From NCBI RefSeq assembly GCF_024054535.1, contig NZ_JAMXLV010000020.1, positions 248,001-312,000 of the forward strand: a stretch of 64,000 nucleotides of DNA, written 5' to 3'. The DNA is from Thermococcus alcaliphilus. Lineage in GTDB: Archaea > Methanobacteriota_B > Thermococci > Thermococcales > Thermococcaceae. The notes below the pieces were generated by a model. The model was not told the origin of the DNA, did no database searches, and saw nothing but the letters and a program-made list of their open reading frames with translations. Positions 24,916 to 34,138 of the stretch are shown one piece after another (within the stretch, counting starts at the first letter, position 1; each line of letters opens with the position of its first letter). The position numbers were made by a program, and so were the translations under genes.

Positions 24916-25155
24916 ATGAAAATTGTTGAACTGGACATAAAATTGCCTTATGAGAAAAGGGGAAAAATTTTGAGTAAAATTTTAAATGAGGTTAGGGGAA
25001 AGATTAAGGACATATACTTCTTGCCCCCCACAAGCAAAGGTATTAGTGAAATAAGAATGGAAGTTGCAGAAGAGAACGTTCAAAAGCTCCTTGAGGACAT
25101 CAAAAAGATAGTAAGAGACGGAAAAATCAGCTTTAAAGTGTTGAGTGAAGCCTAA
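24916..25155 (+). CDS. Small conserved protein of unknown function
   Basis: A 79-residue protein starting MKIVELDIKLPYEKRGKIL; GGTG lies six bases before the ATG at 24916. Strand-helix-strand-strand-helix-strand order (VELDIKL, KRGKILSKILNEV, KIKDIYFLP, SEIRMEVAEEN, VQKLLEDIKKIV, KISFKVLS) suggests a ferredoxin-like or ACT-like fold. No membrane span. It overlaps by four bases the stop of the convergent peptidase gene. Confidence 0.65.
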   Translation: MKIVELDIKLPYEKRGKILSKILNEVRGKIKDIYFLPPTSKGISEIRMEVAEENVQKLLEDIKKIVRDGKISFKVLSEA

Positions 25156-25994
25156 CGCCTAAGTATTGATGTGACTCCAGTGGCAGCAAACACCAGTAGC
25201 TGAAATGCCTTGTATGCCTCGATAATGTTCTTTGCTTCAAACTCTACCGTTTTTCCATCTATCCTTCTTGCCCCCGGTAGAAGTTCTCCTACATCCGCCA
25301 TGCCGCTGTTGTTGTAAGTGAGCCTCACCCTAACGGGATAGTCAAGTTTTAGAGGTTTTGCTTCCCCGTTTTTGTATTTTTCAACAGCTCTGAAGACGGC
25401 GTTCTCGAGGTCTTTCTTAATTTTCTTCATGCTCGGGCTTATGGCGGAATACCTTGAGAATGCCTCCTTAAATACCACTCTCTCAGCCCATGGTGTGAAT
25501 TTCTCCACATCCTCCTCGAGGAGTTTTTTGTCTCCTCCAACAAGGATCACTGGAATGTTGAAATGTCCTACAGCAAAGCCATTCAAGAGGAATTCACTAA
25601 CCTCAATGCCATTTAGCTCAAGCTTTCCAACGTTTGCACCGCTGTAGGTGTGGTCAAAGATACCATATGCCGTTCCAGCCTTTGCGTGATATCCCAAAAA
25701 TAAAGCTACATCACATTCTTCAGCTCCAGCAACCATAGCCATTGGCCTTGGGTAACCTCTGACGAGGTAAACGTATTCGGGGAGCTCCTCGGGAAGAAGG
25801 TTTACCATTGGGCCGTGGCTGTCAGCTATTATCACCTCTTCAAAACCGGCTCTGTGAAGGGCATCTGCAGCGGTTAAAGTTATCTCCGTGGCTATTTTCC
25901 GAGCTTCGTTGTATAGAGCGCCTTTTTCCACCAAGTGCTGAGGACTGACTATAAAGGGCATCCCTTCTAAATCAACAGAGATAAAAGCGCGCAT
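25152..25994 (-). CDS. M55-family D-aminopeptidase (DppA-like)
   Basis: A 280-residue protein starting MRAFISVDLEGMPFIV (ATG at 25994, GGTGAT upstream). The zinc ligands of M55 peptidases are visible: the DLEG motif at residue 8, ADSHGPMVNL near 60, LFLGYHAKAGTAYGIFDHTYSG near 100 and the SEFLLNGFAVGHFNIPVILVGGD segment. Bacillus DppA is a dodecameric D-aminopeptidase. Cytosolic; no signal peptide. Peptide scavenging is likely, given the peptide-fermenting lifestyle of the group (inference). Confidence 0.88.
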   Translation of the reverse strand: MRAFISVDLEGMPFIVSPQHLVEKGALYNEARKIATEITLTAADALHRAGFEEVIIADSHGPMVNLLPEELPEYVYLVRGYPRPMAMVAGAEECDVALFLGYHAKAGTAYGIFDHTYSGANVGKLELNGIEVSEFLLNGFAVGHFNIPVILVGGDKKLLEEDVEKFTPWAERVVFKEAFSRYSAISPSMKKIKKDLENAVFRAVEKYKNGEAKPLKLDYPVRVRLTYNNSGMADVGELLPGARRIDGKTVEFEAKNIIEAYKAFQLLVFAATGVTSILRR

Positions 25995-26119
25995 TTGGAT
26001 CACCGATTAAATATCTCAGTGGCACACATTTAAATAAATTTGGGAAACAAGACACCCTCAGAAACAAAAACGATAACCAATAAATATAATGAGCACAATC
26101 AATTAAACAGGAGAATTAA

Positions 26120-26266
26120 ATGGGCGCGATAGTTGAATTTCTAAAGATAGTTATGGGAATTGTTGTGTGGTTAGTTACCGTAATAGTGATTATATGGTTT
26201 CTAGAAGGATTCTGGAAAGGCCTCTCAGAGCTTGTTGGAGATTTCTTGGGAACCTCAAAAAAGTGA
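26120..26266 (+). CDS. Small single-span membrane protein
   Basis: A 48-residue protein (MGAIVEFLKIVMGIVVWLVT...GTSKK) with GGAG seven bases before the ATG and a TATA-like AATAAATATAATG about 40 bases upstream. One long hydrophobic helix (about 8-30) is followed by an amphipathic tail. It converges on the GGGP synthase gene. Function unknown. Confidence 0.5.
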   Translation: MGAIVEFLKIVMGIVVWLVTVIVIIWFLEGFWKGLSELVGDFLGTSKK

Positions 26267-26295
26267 AGTTAGGAACAAAGGTTCACCAGTCAAAC

Positions 26296-27063
26296 TCAAG
26301 GCTTGACTTCTTTGACCCCTTTTATTATTCTTTCCAGCCTTTTCCTAGCTTTCTCTAAAGATCCCGCTTTCTCTATCGCTGTGCCAGTAACGATTATGTC
26401 CGCACCGCTCTGGGCAACCTCTTTTGCATCTTCGTAGCTCCTTATGCCGCCTCCAACTATTAGGGGAACATCAATTGCGGCTTTAACAACTTTAATCATA
26501 TCATTCGGTACATGTTCTGGAGCACCGCTTCCCGCTTCAAGGTAAACAAGCCTCATCCCCATGTACTGCCCAGCTAGAGCGTAAGCGGCGGCTATTTTTG
26601 GCTTGTGCCTTGGAATCGGCTTAGCATCACTTACCCATCCAACTGTTTCACCCGGCTCTACTACCAGATAGGCCATCGGTATTGGCTCAATTCCATAGCG
26701 TTTTACCGTAAAAGCTCCAAGCGCCTGGGCACCAGTAATAAAAAATGGATTTCGTGAATTAAGGAGGCTCATAAAGAATATTGCATCCGCATATTTGCTT
26801 ACCCCTCCATGTGAACCCGGAAAGAGTATCACAGGTAAGCTGGAACTCTCTTTTATCGACTTAACGACCTCATCAAGAATTTCTCCCTCTGCCCCTGTGG
26901 AACCACCAACCATTATTGCATCCACACCGAGTTCCTCACTCATTTTGGCAAGCTTTCCTGCAGTTTCGGGAGAAACATCATCGGGATCTAAGAGAACAAA
27001 GTGGAGTTTTTCTTTTTCGAGCTTCTCGTGAATGTAAGATTCAACCTTTCCTATCCTCAGCAT
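26296..27063 (-). CDS. Geranylgeranylglyceryl phosphate synthase
   Basis: A 255-residue TIM-barrel protein. Family motifs are HFVLLDPDDVSPE at residue 21, AIMVGGSTGAEGEILD near 49, PVILFPGSHGGVSKYADAIFFMSLLNS near 77, YLEAGSGAPEHVPNDM near 174 and VGGGIRSYEDAKEVA-x-GAD with VTGTA near 203-226. It makes the first ether bond of archaeal membrane lipids from sn-glycerol-1-phosphate and GGPP. Its start overlaps the end of the DUF123 gene by 23 bases, so the two are co-transcribed. Length is normal for the family. Confidence 0.95.
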   Translation of the reverse strand: MLRIGKVESYIHEKLEKEKLHFVLLDPDDVSPETAGKLAKMSEELGVDAIMVGGSTGAEGEILDEVVKSIKESSSLPVILFPGSHGGVSKYADAIFFMSLLNSRNPFFITGAQALGAFTVKRYGIEPIPMAYLVVEPGETVGWVSDAKPIPRHKPKIAAAYALAGQYMGMRLVYLEAGSGAPEHVPNDMIKVVKAAIDVPLIVGGGIRSYEDAKEVAQSGADIIVTGTAIEKAGSLEKARKRLERIIKGVKEVKP

Positions 27064-27502
27064 TCTCTTCCCTCCACTTCATAATTTCTTCGGGACTTTT
27101 AACTCTTTTCCACCTAAGGTTTCTTGAGTTTAAGATGTTACATATTGTTCCATCTGGAGGAGTTGCGGAGAAGTATAAATTTGTTTTTACTTTAACATCA
27201 CTCGCCCCAAAACCTTCAACCCCTTGAAAAACTTTTCCCACGATACGGGAAAGTTCCTCCTCAATTCTTTCCTCGCTGGGTATTAGATAAGCGCTCAAAA
27301 GCTGTGCTCTTTGGAGAAGAAAGTCAATATGCCAGTGAAGATGTTTTTTCTTTCTGAAATGTCTTGCAACCCTTTTTTCGAGGGAGTTCATTGCAGAGCC
27401 AACGTAAATGTAATACCCTTTCTTCAAACGAAACTCTCGGGCTTTTGTTCTTATGTTTGCGTCTCTTTCCAAATAGATTACAAGAAGATAGGAGCCCTTC
27501 AT
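27041..27502 (-). CDS. DUF123 (GIY-YIG-like) protein
   Basis: A 153-residue protein starting MKGSYLLVIYLERDANI. The motif KKGYYIYVGSAMNSLEKRVARHF near residue 28 and KKHLHWHIDFLL near 55 define DUF123 (PF01986), a GIY-YIG-related family sometimes fused to endonuclease III; it is likely a nuclease-related fold. CNILNSRN near the end is also typical. The start at 27502 lies about 25 bases after a TATA (ATATATAAG read on the minus strand), so the transcript is nearly leaderless. The longer frame to 27691 runs through the divergent promoter and is rejected. Confidence 0.8.
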   Translation of the reverse strand: MKGSYLLVIYLERDANIRTKAREFRLKKGYYIYVGSAMNSLEKRVARHFRKKKHLHWHIDFLLQRAQLLSAYLIPSEERIEEELSRIVGKVFQGVEGFGASDVKVKTNLYFSATPPDGTICNILNSRNLRWKRVKSPEEIMKWREENAEDRKG

Positions 27503-27516
27503 GTTTAGAACTCTGC

Positions 27517-27566
27517 AAAAGAATATATAAGGGCTTTGCAAGGGCAAGGCAACAAAGTATATAAAG
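27517..27566. promoter_or_regulatory. Back-to-back TATA boxes, divergent promoters
   Basis: CTTATATATT read on the minus strand (about 27519-27528) serves the DUF123/GGGP synthase operon, and AAGTATATAAAG on the plus strand (about 27555-27566) serves the gene at 27605. Only 102 bases separate the two starts. Confidence 0.5.
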
Positions 27567-27604
27567 CAGACCAGCGGAGTAAAGTTTGAAGAGAGGTGCC
27601 TAGT

Positions 27605-27985
27605 ATGGTGGACAAAAAGAAAAAGCGCCCCATTGATGAATTTCCTTGGCAGGAATATGATAAGGAAGAATTTGAAGAAAAATATCCCCACTTAGCTAAA
27701 GAACTTGAAGAAGAGCCTGGTCTTGTTATCGAAGGTTACAGAGTGGAAGAGGAAGAAGAGGAAGAATTGATGGATTTTTCCGGGTACAATCCGACGGTTA
27801 TTGACTTCATAAGAAGATGCGAGACCGATGAGGAGGCTTTGGAAATTATCAACTGGATGGAGGAGCACGGCGAGATAACTCCTGAATTAGCCAAAGAACT
27901 CAGGATAAAGCTTGTGAAAGAAGGGGTAAGAAGCTTTGGAAGCAAAAAAGAGTGGGGATGGTACGAAAGGCATAGAAAACGTTAG
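27605..27985 (+). CDS. DUF2095 protein
   Basis: A 126-residue acidic protein starting [24 protein letters not shown] lies six bases before the ATG. The [21 protein letters not shown] start and [24 protein letters not shown] segment followed by a [13 protein letters not shown] tail match the archaeal DUF2095 family. Soluble, unknown function. The final four bases overlap the convergent AMP phosphorylase stop. Confidence 0.75.
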   Translation: MVDKKKKRPIDEFPWQEYDKEEFEEKYPHLAKELEEEPGLVIEGYRVEEEEEEELMDFSGYNPTVIDFIRRCETDEEALEIINWMEEHGEITPELAKELRIKLVKEGVRSFGSKKEWGWYERHRKR

Positions 27986-29493
27986 ATATTTCCAATTCTC
28001 TGGAGCACCATGCCCTCTATTCTTATCGGCTCCATTCTCCTTGCTTGAATTATTGCTTGGTCGAGTCTAACTTCGCTCTCCGCGTGTATTGTAAAGAGAG
28101 GATCCCCTTCCCTAACTTTTTCTCCAACTTTGACATGGAGCAGAATTCCGGCACCTTTGTCTTCCGGAGCTCCAGCGGCTCTTGCTATTGTCGTTATTGC
28201 TTTGTTGTCGATCTTTGTTACATATCCAGAGGTTTGAGCTACGAAGGTGTAAGTTTTGTCGCCTATTGGGATATCCTCTGGCTTTATATTTGGATCTCCC
28301 CCCTGCTCGGCTATTATCTCCTTTAGCTTTTCGTAAGCTTTTCCACTTTCGAGGATTTCTTTCGCCATCTTCTTGCCCATTCCTGCCGGTGCTACTCCAC
28401 CCATCTCAAGCAGAATCCCCGCTAAGCCCGTGGCCTTCTCCACCAGACTCCCCGGGCCTTTGCCTGTCATTATGGTCTCTAAAGCCTCTTTAGCCTCAAG
28501 CGCAGGGCCAACTGTGTGTCCTATTGGCTGGCCCCCATAAGTAATCGCTGTTTCCACATATTGACCGAGTCTCTTTCCTAGCTCTATGAAGTCTTTTGCC
28601 AAAGACCTTGCCTCCTCTATGGTCTCAACCTTCACTCCCTCTCCCGTTGGTATGTCTATGAGAACGTATTGAGAACCCATGGCGTACTTCTTCGACATTA
28701 TGCTCGCAAGCATAAGCCCCCTAGGATCAATGCTTAATGCCCTTTCGGCTTTAATTGTCAGGTCATCAGCGGGGGCCAAGTTAAGGGCTCCACCCCACAC
28801 CAAACAGGCACCAATTTTTTCCACGATCCTCTTTATTTCGTCCAATGAGAAAGTCACTGGAGCAAGAACTTCTACCACATCAGCAGTTCCAGCGGCACTT
28901 GTTATTGCCCTTGAAGAGGTTTTTGGAATTGTTAAGCCGGCTGCGGCAACTATCGGCACTACAAGCACGTTTGTCTTGTTTCCGGGAACTCCACCTATGC
29001 TGTGGACATCCATAATCGGCTTTCTATCTATATCCAACATATCTCCAGTCTCTGCCATTGCCATTGTAAGCCACGCAATCTCATCCATATCAAGCCCGTT
29101 TATCTCAAGAGAAGTTACAAAAGAACTTATTTCTATGTCCCGAAGTTTTCTATCGACGATGTCTTTAACAATTGCCTCTATTTCAACCTTCTTAAGCTTT
29201 TGACCATTCATCTTTTTCTTAACATATCTCACGCTTTCTGGAGTTCCTGCAGGAACTACGTTTACCATTTCTCCTTCAGAAAAGGAATAAGCACGCATTA
29301 TGTCCTTTGTAACCCCTATCTCCCCCGGCTGAACCATGTTGCTTATAACCACATCTCCGTATATTGTTCTTTTTGCGGTTTCTATTTTAATTAGGTCCTC
29401 TGGATGAAGCTTTGCTTTCTTAGCGTCTTCCTCGTTGATTACTACCATAAATCTCCCGGTCTCTACATCCAAAATCTTCACTTTCGCCCTCAT
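27982..29493 (-). CDS. deoA: AMP phosphorylase
   Basis: A 503-residue protein of the archaeal AMP phosphorylase type: an extra N-terminal double-psi-barrel-like domain (residues about 1-85) precedes the thymidine-phosphorylase core ([20 protein letters not shown] near 160; [22 protein letters not shown] near 190; [13 protein letters not shown] near 232; [19 protein letters not shown] near 275). It converts AMP and phosphate to adenine and ribose-1,5-bisphosphate, feeding R15P isomerase and form III RuBisCO, both elsewhere. Start ATG with GGGTGA upstream. Length is standard. Confidence 0.95.
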   Translation of the reverse strand: MRAKVKILDVETGRFMVVINEEDAKKAKLHPEDLIKIETAKRTIYGDVVISNMVQPGEIGVTKDIMRAYSFSEGEMVNVVPAGTPESVRYVKKKMNGQKLKKVEIEAIVKDIVDRKLRDIEISSFVTSLEINGLDMDEIAWLTMAMAETGDMLDIDRKPIMDVHSIGGVPGNKTNVLVVPIVAAAGLTIPKTSSRAITSAAGTADVVEVLAPVTFSLDEIKRIVEKIGACLVWGGALNLAPADDLTIKAERALSIDPRGLMLASIMSKKYAMGSQYVLIDIPTGEGVKVETIEEARSLAKDFIELGKRLGQYVETAITYGGQPIGHTVGPALEAKEALETIMTGKGPGSLVEKATGLAGILLEMGGVAPAGMGKKMAKEILESGKAYEKLKEIIAEQGGDPNIKPEDIPIGDKTYTFVAQTSGYVTKIDNKAITTIARAAGAPEDKGAGILLHVKVGEKVREGDPLFTIHAESEVRLDQAIIQARRMEPIRIEGMVLQRIGNI

Positions 29494-29588
29494 GTTTTCA
29501 CCCTCCTAAATGAGTGGGGATGTAACAATATTATCCGAGAATACTTAAGCTTTTCTTAAGGACAAAAAGAATTTAAGGGACAGAGAAC

Positions 29589-29831
29589 TCATAAGTTCCG
29601 TATTTCTTCTTCCAAGGATTCCTCAAGGGCCCTCTCCCATTCCTCAACATCAAACTCAACTAATTCTGACTCCAGCTCTTCTTTTAGATGGGTAACCCTT
29701 CTCTTCAAGGTATTCCTTGTTTCCGTATCATACCCAACATAGTATGGGGATCTTCTCTCCGCTATGTATAGTATCGCCAGTATTATATTTGTATCCAGGA
29801 GGATAATGACCAGAAAAGTAAGTGGGCTCAT
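29589..29831 (-). CDS. Small membrane-anchored coiled protein coupled to minD
   Basis: An 80-residue protein: one N-terminal hydrophobic helix (LTFLVIILLDTNIILAILYIA), then a basic patch and an acidic amphipathic helix (LKEELESELVEFDVEEWERALEESLEEEI). Its ATG overlaps the minD stop by four bases (ATGA), so it is translationally coupled and may act as a membrane partner of that ATPase (inference from coupling). Confidence 0.65.
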   Translation of the reverse strand: MSPLTFLVIILLDTNIILAILYIAERRSPYYVGYDTETRNTLKRRVTHLKEELESELVEFDVEEWERALEESLEEEIRNL

Positions 29832-30610
29832 CTTCTCCCCCCTCCAAACAGGGCTTTGAAAACCCTCTTTATTGGGCTTTCTGGTTCCGGGGGCTTGTAT
29901 TTAACTCCCGCGAGCTTTGCGGCGAGCTGCTTATAGGCTATTGCCGCCGGCGACATTGGATTTTTGATAACTAGGGGAATTCCATAAGCACTTGCCCTCT
30001 TCACTTCTGGGTCTTCAGGTATTACTGCAAGTACTGGGACTTCTAAGATGGCTTCAATGTCCTCTCTACTTAGTTCTGTTTTTTCATTTGTTACTCTGTT
30101 CAATACAGTCCCCAACGGAAGGGTTCCAAGCTTTTCTGCCACAAGTTTCGTTTTAAGGGAGTCTGTGATCGCAGAAATCTCTGGGTTTGTTACCAAAATA
30201 AGTTCCTTTCCTATGAGCAGAGCAGTGATTGAGGTCATCTCCAGACCAGCAGGGGCATCGATTAAAACAAAATCCGCCATTGATGAGATCTCCCTTATGA
30301 GCTCTTTCAATCTCTCTGGATTCTTTACCTTCTTTATTTTTTCAAGGCTTAGTCCGCCTGGGATTACCTTAACACCTGCTGGGCCTTCGTAGATGGCATC
30401 CCTGAGCTCTGCTTCTCCCGAGAGAACATCGTGGAGGGTTATTGGAATATCCTCCATACCGAGGATTAAGCTCAGATTTGCCATTGTAATATCTGCATCA
30501 ATTACTATAACCTCCTTTCCAAACTGTGCCAAAGCGACACCAACATTTGCTAGTGTTGTGGTTTTACCTGTGCCACCTTTTCCAGAGGCAAAAACAATAG
30601 ACCTTCCCAA
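29828..30610 (-). CDS. minD: MinD/ParA-type ATPase
   Basis: A 260-residue protein with Walker A SGKGGTGKTTTLANVGVALA at residue 9, switch VIDADITMANLSLILGM near 38, FVLIDAPAGLEMTSITALL near 117 and a PEDPEVKRASAYGIPLV segment. It is a canonical archaeal MinD without the ferredoxin insert of the 17460/18326 pair. The start is TTG at 30610, chosen because GGAGG lies seven bases upstream and no in-frame ATG is available. The C-terminal IKRVFKALFGGGRR helix could bind membrane, as in bacterial MinD. Confidence 0.88.
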   Translation of the reverse strand: MGRSIVFASGKGGTGKTTTLANVGVALAQFGKEVIVIDADITMANLSLILGMEDIPITLHDVLSGEAELRDAIYEGPAGVKVIPGGLSLEKIKKVKNPERLKELIREISSMADFVLIDAPAGLEMTSITALLIGKELILVTNPEISAITDSLKTKLVAEKLGTLPLGTVLNRVTNEKTELSREDIEAILEVPVLAVIPEDPEVKRASAYGIPLVIKNPMSPAAIAYKQLAAKLAGVKYKPPEPESPIKRVFKALFGGGRR

Positions 30611-30754
30611 TTTAATCCCTCCATCTCTTTAAATCCAATGTACGAAATTTGTAATCAATGCATCTAACTTATATGTTGATGTCTAACTTTTTATAGTTAA
30701 CTCAATTAATCCTTAAAAAAGAATTAAAGGGCAGTAAAAAACGTAAAGAAAAGG

Positions 30755-31552
30755 CTACTCCTTTTCTTCCTCTAACTTTTTCTTTGCGACTTCAGCTGTA
30801 TCAGAAAGGCTCCTGAATAGCTTCAACATCTCCATCGGGAGTGTTAGAACTATAACATTGCTCTTGTCTCCTGCTACGTCACTTATTGTTTGCAAGGTTC
30901 TAAGCTGGAGTGCCATTGGGTGCTCAGAGATAATTTCTGCAGCTTCTCTGAGCTTCTCGGCAGCCTGTCTTTCTGCCTCAGCAAGTGTAATTCTTGCTCT
31001 CCTTTCTCTTTCTGCCTCTGCTTGTCTTGCCATTGCCCTTTGCATTCCAGCCGGAAGTTCAACGTCTTTTATCTCTACGGCCGTAACTTTTATTCCCCAT
31101 GGGTCAGTGGCTTCATCAATTATCCTTTGCAGTTCTCTGTTGAGCTTTTCCCTTTCGCTAAGAAGTTCATCCAAGTGCGCTTGACCAATTACACTTCTCA
31201 GAGTTGTTTGAGAAATTTGGGATGTTGCCATGATAAAGTTCTTAACCTGGGTAACGGCTTTTACCGGGTCGACGACTCTAAAGTAAACAACGGCATTAAC
31301 CCTAACAGGCACGTTGTCCTTTGTTATTGTTTCTTGAACTGGAACGTCTAAAACCTGGGTTCTCAAATCAACTATAACAGCCTTTTCGAATATTGGGATT
31401 ATGAAGAACAATCCTGGTCCTCTGGCTCCAACAACCCTACCAAGCCTGAAGATCACTGCCCTCTCGTATTCTTTCACTATCTTTATAGCCGAGGCTAAAA
31501 ACACCAAAATAAAAACTAAAATAATAACATACACAACCCACTCAAAGGCCAT
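30755..31552 (-). CDS. Stomatin/SPFH-domain membrane protein
   Basis: A 265-residue protein with an N-terminal membrane helix (VVYVIILVFILVFLASAIKIV) and the SPFH domain: EYERAVIFRLGRVVGARGPGLFFIIP near 28, RTQVLDVPVQETITKDNVPV near 62, TLRSVIGQAHLDELLSERE near 115, and WGIKVTAVEIKDVELP near 150, then a coiled helix (RQAEAERERRARITLAEAERQ). It is the partner of the adjacent NfeD-type protease, which in Pyrococcus horikoshii cleaves the stomatin C-terminus. The gene lies one base after the protease stop. Confidence 0.95.
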   Translation of the reverse strand: MAFEWVVYVIILVFILVFLASAIKIVKEYERAVIFRLGRVVGARGPGLFFIIPIFEKAVIVDLRTQVLDVPVQETITKDNVPVRVNAVVYFRVVDPVKAVTQVKNFIMATSQISQTTLRSVIGQAHLDELLSEREKLNRELQRIIDEATDPWGIKVTAVEIKDVELPAGMQRAMARQAEAERERRARITLAEAERQAAEKLREAAEIISEHPMALQLRTLQTISDVAGDKSNVIVLTLPMEMLKLFRSLSDTAEVAKKKLEEEKE

Positions 31553-31553
31553 T

Positions 31554-32909
31554 CTACTTCACCTCATTAGTATTTTCTTTTTCATGCTTTTTTTCTTTTT
31601 CCCTAACCACGATAAGTTTGAGCCCATCCATCCCAACAACCTTAACTTTTTCTCCAACATTTATTGTTTCACCATCCCTGCTTCTTGCCCTCCAAAGCTC
31701 TCCTCTGACTCTTATCATCCCTTCTGGAGCTAAAGGTTCCACTACCTCTCCTGAAAGGCCTATCATCTCTTCCTTCCCTGTTTGTGCTTTTCTTCTATGA
31801 GCCCTTATCACTGCAGCCATTCCAAAGGCAAAGAACAAAGCAAGCAGTGCACCGATTGTTATTATTATCAATCTAATCTGGGAATAAACTTCTCTTGAAA
31901 CCAGATAGTCCACTCCCCCACCCCCGCTGAAGAGCATTATGCTACCCAAAACAAACGTTATAAAGCCAGCAACGGTAAAGAGGCCAAAAGTAGGTGTTAG
32001 GGCTTCTGCTATGAAGAATATCACTGCAAGGATTATCAACAGCAATCCTGCACTCCTGTAGCCGAAGTATCCAAGCCCTATTATGGCTAGGACAATCATT
32101 ATTGCTCCAGCCGTTTCTGGAACGTGCCACCCTGGACTCAGGAAGCCTAAAACAAGAGCCCATATGCCGAGTGTTAAGAGAACGTAAGCAACTGCTGGAT
32201 CGGTGATGTATGTTATTACTCTATCCTTTAAACTCGGTTCTAGATATCTAACTTCAGCTCCTTTAAGATCTAAAGTTACGTATTCTCCCCTTACGGGAAC
32301 TTTAGTTTTCATGCCATCTGCTTTTTCCAAGAGGTCATTTACATCGTTTGCAATAACCTCAATAACTCCGTACTTTAGGGCTTCTTCGGGATCTATGGCC
32401 AAATCCTCCGTTATGAACTTTTCTGCCATTGTTTCATTTCTTCCACTGGCCTTTGCCAAGCTTTTTATGTAGGAGATGTAGAAGTTAACGACCTTTGGGG
32501 GAGCCTCTATAATGCTTCCATTTTGAGAATAACCTAAAATAGGCCTGCATGCACCGATACTTGTTCCGGGTGCCATGGCTATTAAATGTGAACCCAAGGC
32601 AATATATGTTCCAGCGGAGGCCGCCATAGCTCCAGGTGGATAAACGTAGGTTATAACGGGAACATCGGCGGATTTTATTCTCTCGATTATGTTTTGCATC
32701 GCATCCGCTCTACCGCCGGGAGTGTCAAGAAGGATTATTATTGCATTTGCATTTGCCTTCTCTGCCTCGCTTATGTACCTGTCGAACTGATCGTATGTGT
32801 AGGGAGTTATCTCACCTTTTATTTGAGCAACATAAACGGTTTTTGCTTCAGCTAGCGCTGGGCCCAAGAATATGAGCAGAAACAGAGAGATAAGAATGAT
32901 TTTTCTCAT
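31554..32909 (-). CDS. NfeD-type membrane serine protease (1510-N type)
   Basis: A 451-residue protein from ATG 32909 (GGTGGTGG upstream). A signal peptide (about 1-20) precedes a ClpP-like domain: ANAIIILLDTPGGRADAMQNI near 57 and PPGAMAASAGTYIALGSHLIAMAPG, in which the Ser of AASAG is the nucleophile by analogy with P. horikoshii PH1510; the general-base Lys is in the region of residues 130-140 (IKSLAKASGR). Five or six membrane helices (about 240-380) follow, and the C-terminal soluble NfeD OB-fold (LSGEVVEPLAPEGMIRVRGELWRA). Operon with stomatin. Confidence 0.93.
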   Translation of the reverse strand: MRKIILISLFLLIFLGPALAEAKTVYVAQIKGEITPYTYDQFDRYISEAEKANANAIIILLDTPGGRADAMQNIIERIKSADVPVITYVYPPGAMAASAGTYIALGSHLIAMAPGTSIGACRPILGYSQNGSIIEAPPKVVNFYISYIKSLAKASGRNETMAEKFITEDLAIDPEEALKYGVIEVIANDVNDLLEKADGMKTKVPVRGEYVTLDLKGAEVRYLEPSLKDRVITYITDPAVAYVLLTLGIWALVLGFLSPGWHVPETAGAIMIVLAIIGLGYFGYRSAGLLLIILAVIFFIAEALTPTFGLFTVAGFITFVLGSIMLFSGGGGVDYLVSREVYSQIRLIIITIGALLALFFAFGMAAVIRAHRRKAQTGKEEMIGLSGEVVEPLAPEGMIRVRGELWRARSRDGETINVGEKVKVVGMDGLKLIVVREKEKKHEKENTNEVK

Positions 32910-33002
32910 AACCACCACCTTGTGTAAATATAGTTCTTCAACTTAATTAAGTTTTCTCAAGAAAAGTTAATAAGAATGGAACCCAAAATCATATGAGGGG
33001 GC

Positions 33003-33290
33003 ATGAAAGAGGAGATAAGAAAGTTCAAACTATCCAAAGGAGAGGAGAAAATCAAGGCTGCTTGGAGTTTAATTAGAAAGGTAGCCAAATACTCCCACAC
33101 AGAACCTTACTGGGATTTCTTAAGAGAAAACTTTGGAATAAGGGAGAAAGACGTTAAGGAAATCATGCGTTTTCTGGAAGAAGTAGGAGAACTTGAAATT
33201 CACCGTTCAGTGGATGGAAAGAGGCTCTACGTATCAACGCTAAAGGATATAAAGGAAAACCCTGTTAAGCTGGACAGATGGTTAAAGTGA
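33003..33290 (+). CDS. Small helical protein, possible winged helix
   Basis: A 95-residue soluble protein starting MKEEIRKFKLSKGEE; GGGGGC precedes the ATG. Helices (IKAAWSLIRKVAKYS; WDFLRENFGI; EKDVKEIMRFLEEVGE) followed by a beta wing (LEIHRSVDGKRLYVS) suggest a winged-helix fold. It overlaps the start of the glycosylase gene by 13 bases and is first in a four-gene run of overlapping genes to 34797. Family not recognised. Confidence 0.6.
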   Translation: MKEEIRKFKLSKGEEKIKAAWSLIRKVAKYSHTEPYWDFLRENFGIREKDVKEIMRFLEEVGELEIHRSVDGKRLYVSTLKDIKENPVKLDRWLK

Positions 33291-34138
33291 TCGACCTCAA
33301 GAAGGTAGCCCATGAGATGATAAAAAACGGCACCTGGAAGTTTGAGAATGGAGTCTTCAAACAAGCGCTAGAGAATGGTATAGTGGGTTTTGACGGAGAA
33401 AACTTCTATTTTCCAGAATATTTTTCACAAAAAGAGCGAAAAGATGCCAAAAAGAAGCTTGAATTCATTCTTGGCTTGGATATTGATCTTGAGAACTTTT
33501 ATTCAGAGATAGAAGATTCAAAGTTTTCGTTCTTAATTGAGGAGTTTTATGGATTAACCATACCAAGGGCACCGAGCAAATATCAAGCCCTCGTGGAGGT
33601 AATAGCCCAGCAGCAGGTGAGCTTTGAATTTGCCATGAGAACAATTAACAACCTTGTGAAGCTCGTGGGGAGAAAAATCGGGGGTCTCTACCTCTTCCCA
33701 AAGCCAGAGGACATCTTAAACCTAAGTGGCAAAGAGCTCAAAGAGACTAAGCTTGGATATAGGGCAGCTTACATAAAATCCCTTACAGAAGAGTACGTTA
33801 AGGGAAACTTAAGCTTGGGTCTTGAGAAGCTCAGCGAGGAAGAGGCGATAAAATACCTCACAAAATTCAGGGGCATTGGAAAATGGAGTGCCGAGCTTTT
33901 CTTGGCCTATGGTCTTGGGAAGAACACATATCCAGCGGGAGATTTGGGGCTGAGAAGAGGAATAGCAAAGATATTTAATCTGAACCCCAGGGAGGTAAAA
34001 GAGAGAGATGTTAGAGAAATCATCGAGCCGTATGGAAAATGGAAGTCCCTGCTTGCCTTTTATATTCTCTGCTATGACAGGAAGACCGAGATGATGAAAA
34101 ATGCCAATAGAAATAAAGGTAGAAGGAAAAAGATTTAG
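33278..34138 (+). CDS. AlkA-like DNA glycosylase (HhH-GPD)
   Basis: A 286-residue protein with an N-terminal strand-rich domain like AlkA and a HhH-GPD core: YQALVEVIAQQQVSFEFAMRTINNLV near 107, the hairpin LTKFRGIGKWSAELFLAYGLG near 193 and catalytic Asp in YPAGDLGLRRGI near 222. The family removes alkylated bases in base-excision repair. The C-terminal tail is basic (NANRNKGRRKKI). It lacks the Fe-S cysteine loop. It overlaps the next gene by 38 bases. Confidence 0.85.
   Translation: MVKVIDLKKVAHEMIKNGTWKFENGVFKQALENGIVGFDGENFYFPEYFSQKERKDAKKKLEFILGLDIDLENFYSEIEDSKFSFLIEEFYGLTIPRAPSKYQALVEVIAQQQVSFEFAMRTINNLVKLVGRKIGGLYLFPKPEDILNLSGKELKETKLGYRAAYIKSLTEEYVKGNLSLGLEKLSEEEAIKYLTKFRGIGKWSAELFLAYGLGKNTYPAGDLGLRRGIAKIFNLNPREVKERDVREIIEPYGKWKSLLAFYILCYDRKTEMMKNANRNKGRRKKI

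Noticed and set aside
27503-27691. N-terminal extension of the DUF123 protein
   Set aside because: It runs through the divergent promoters and has no ribosome binding site.
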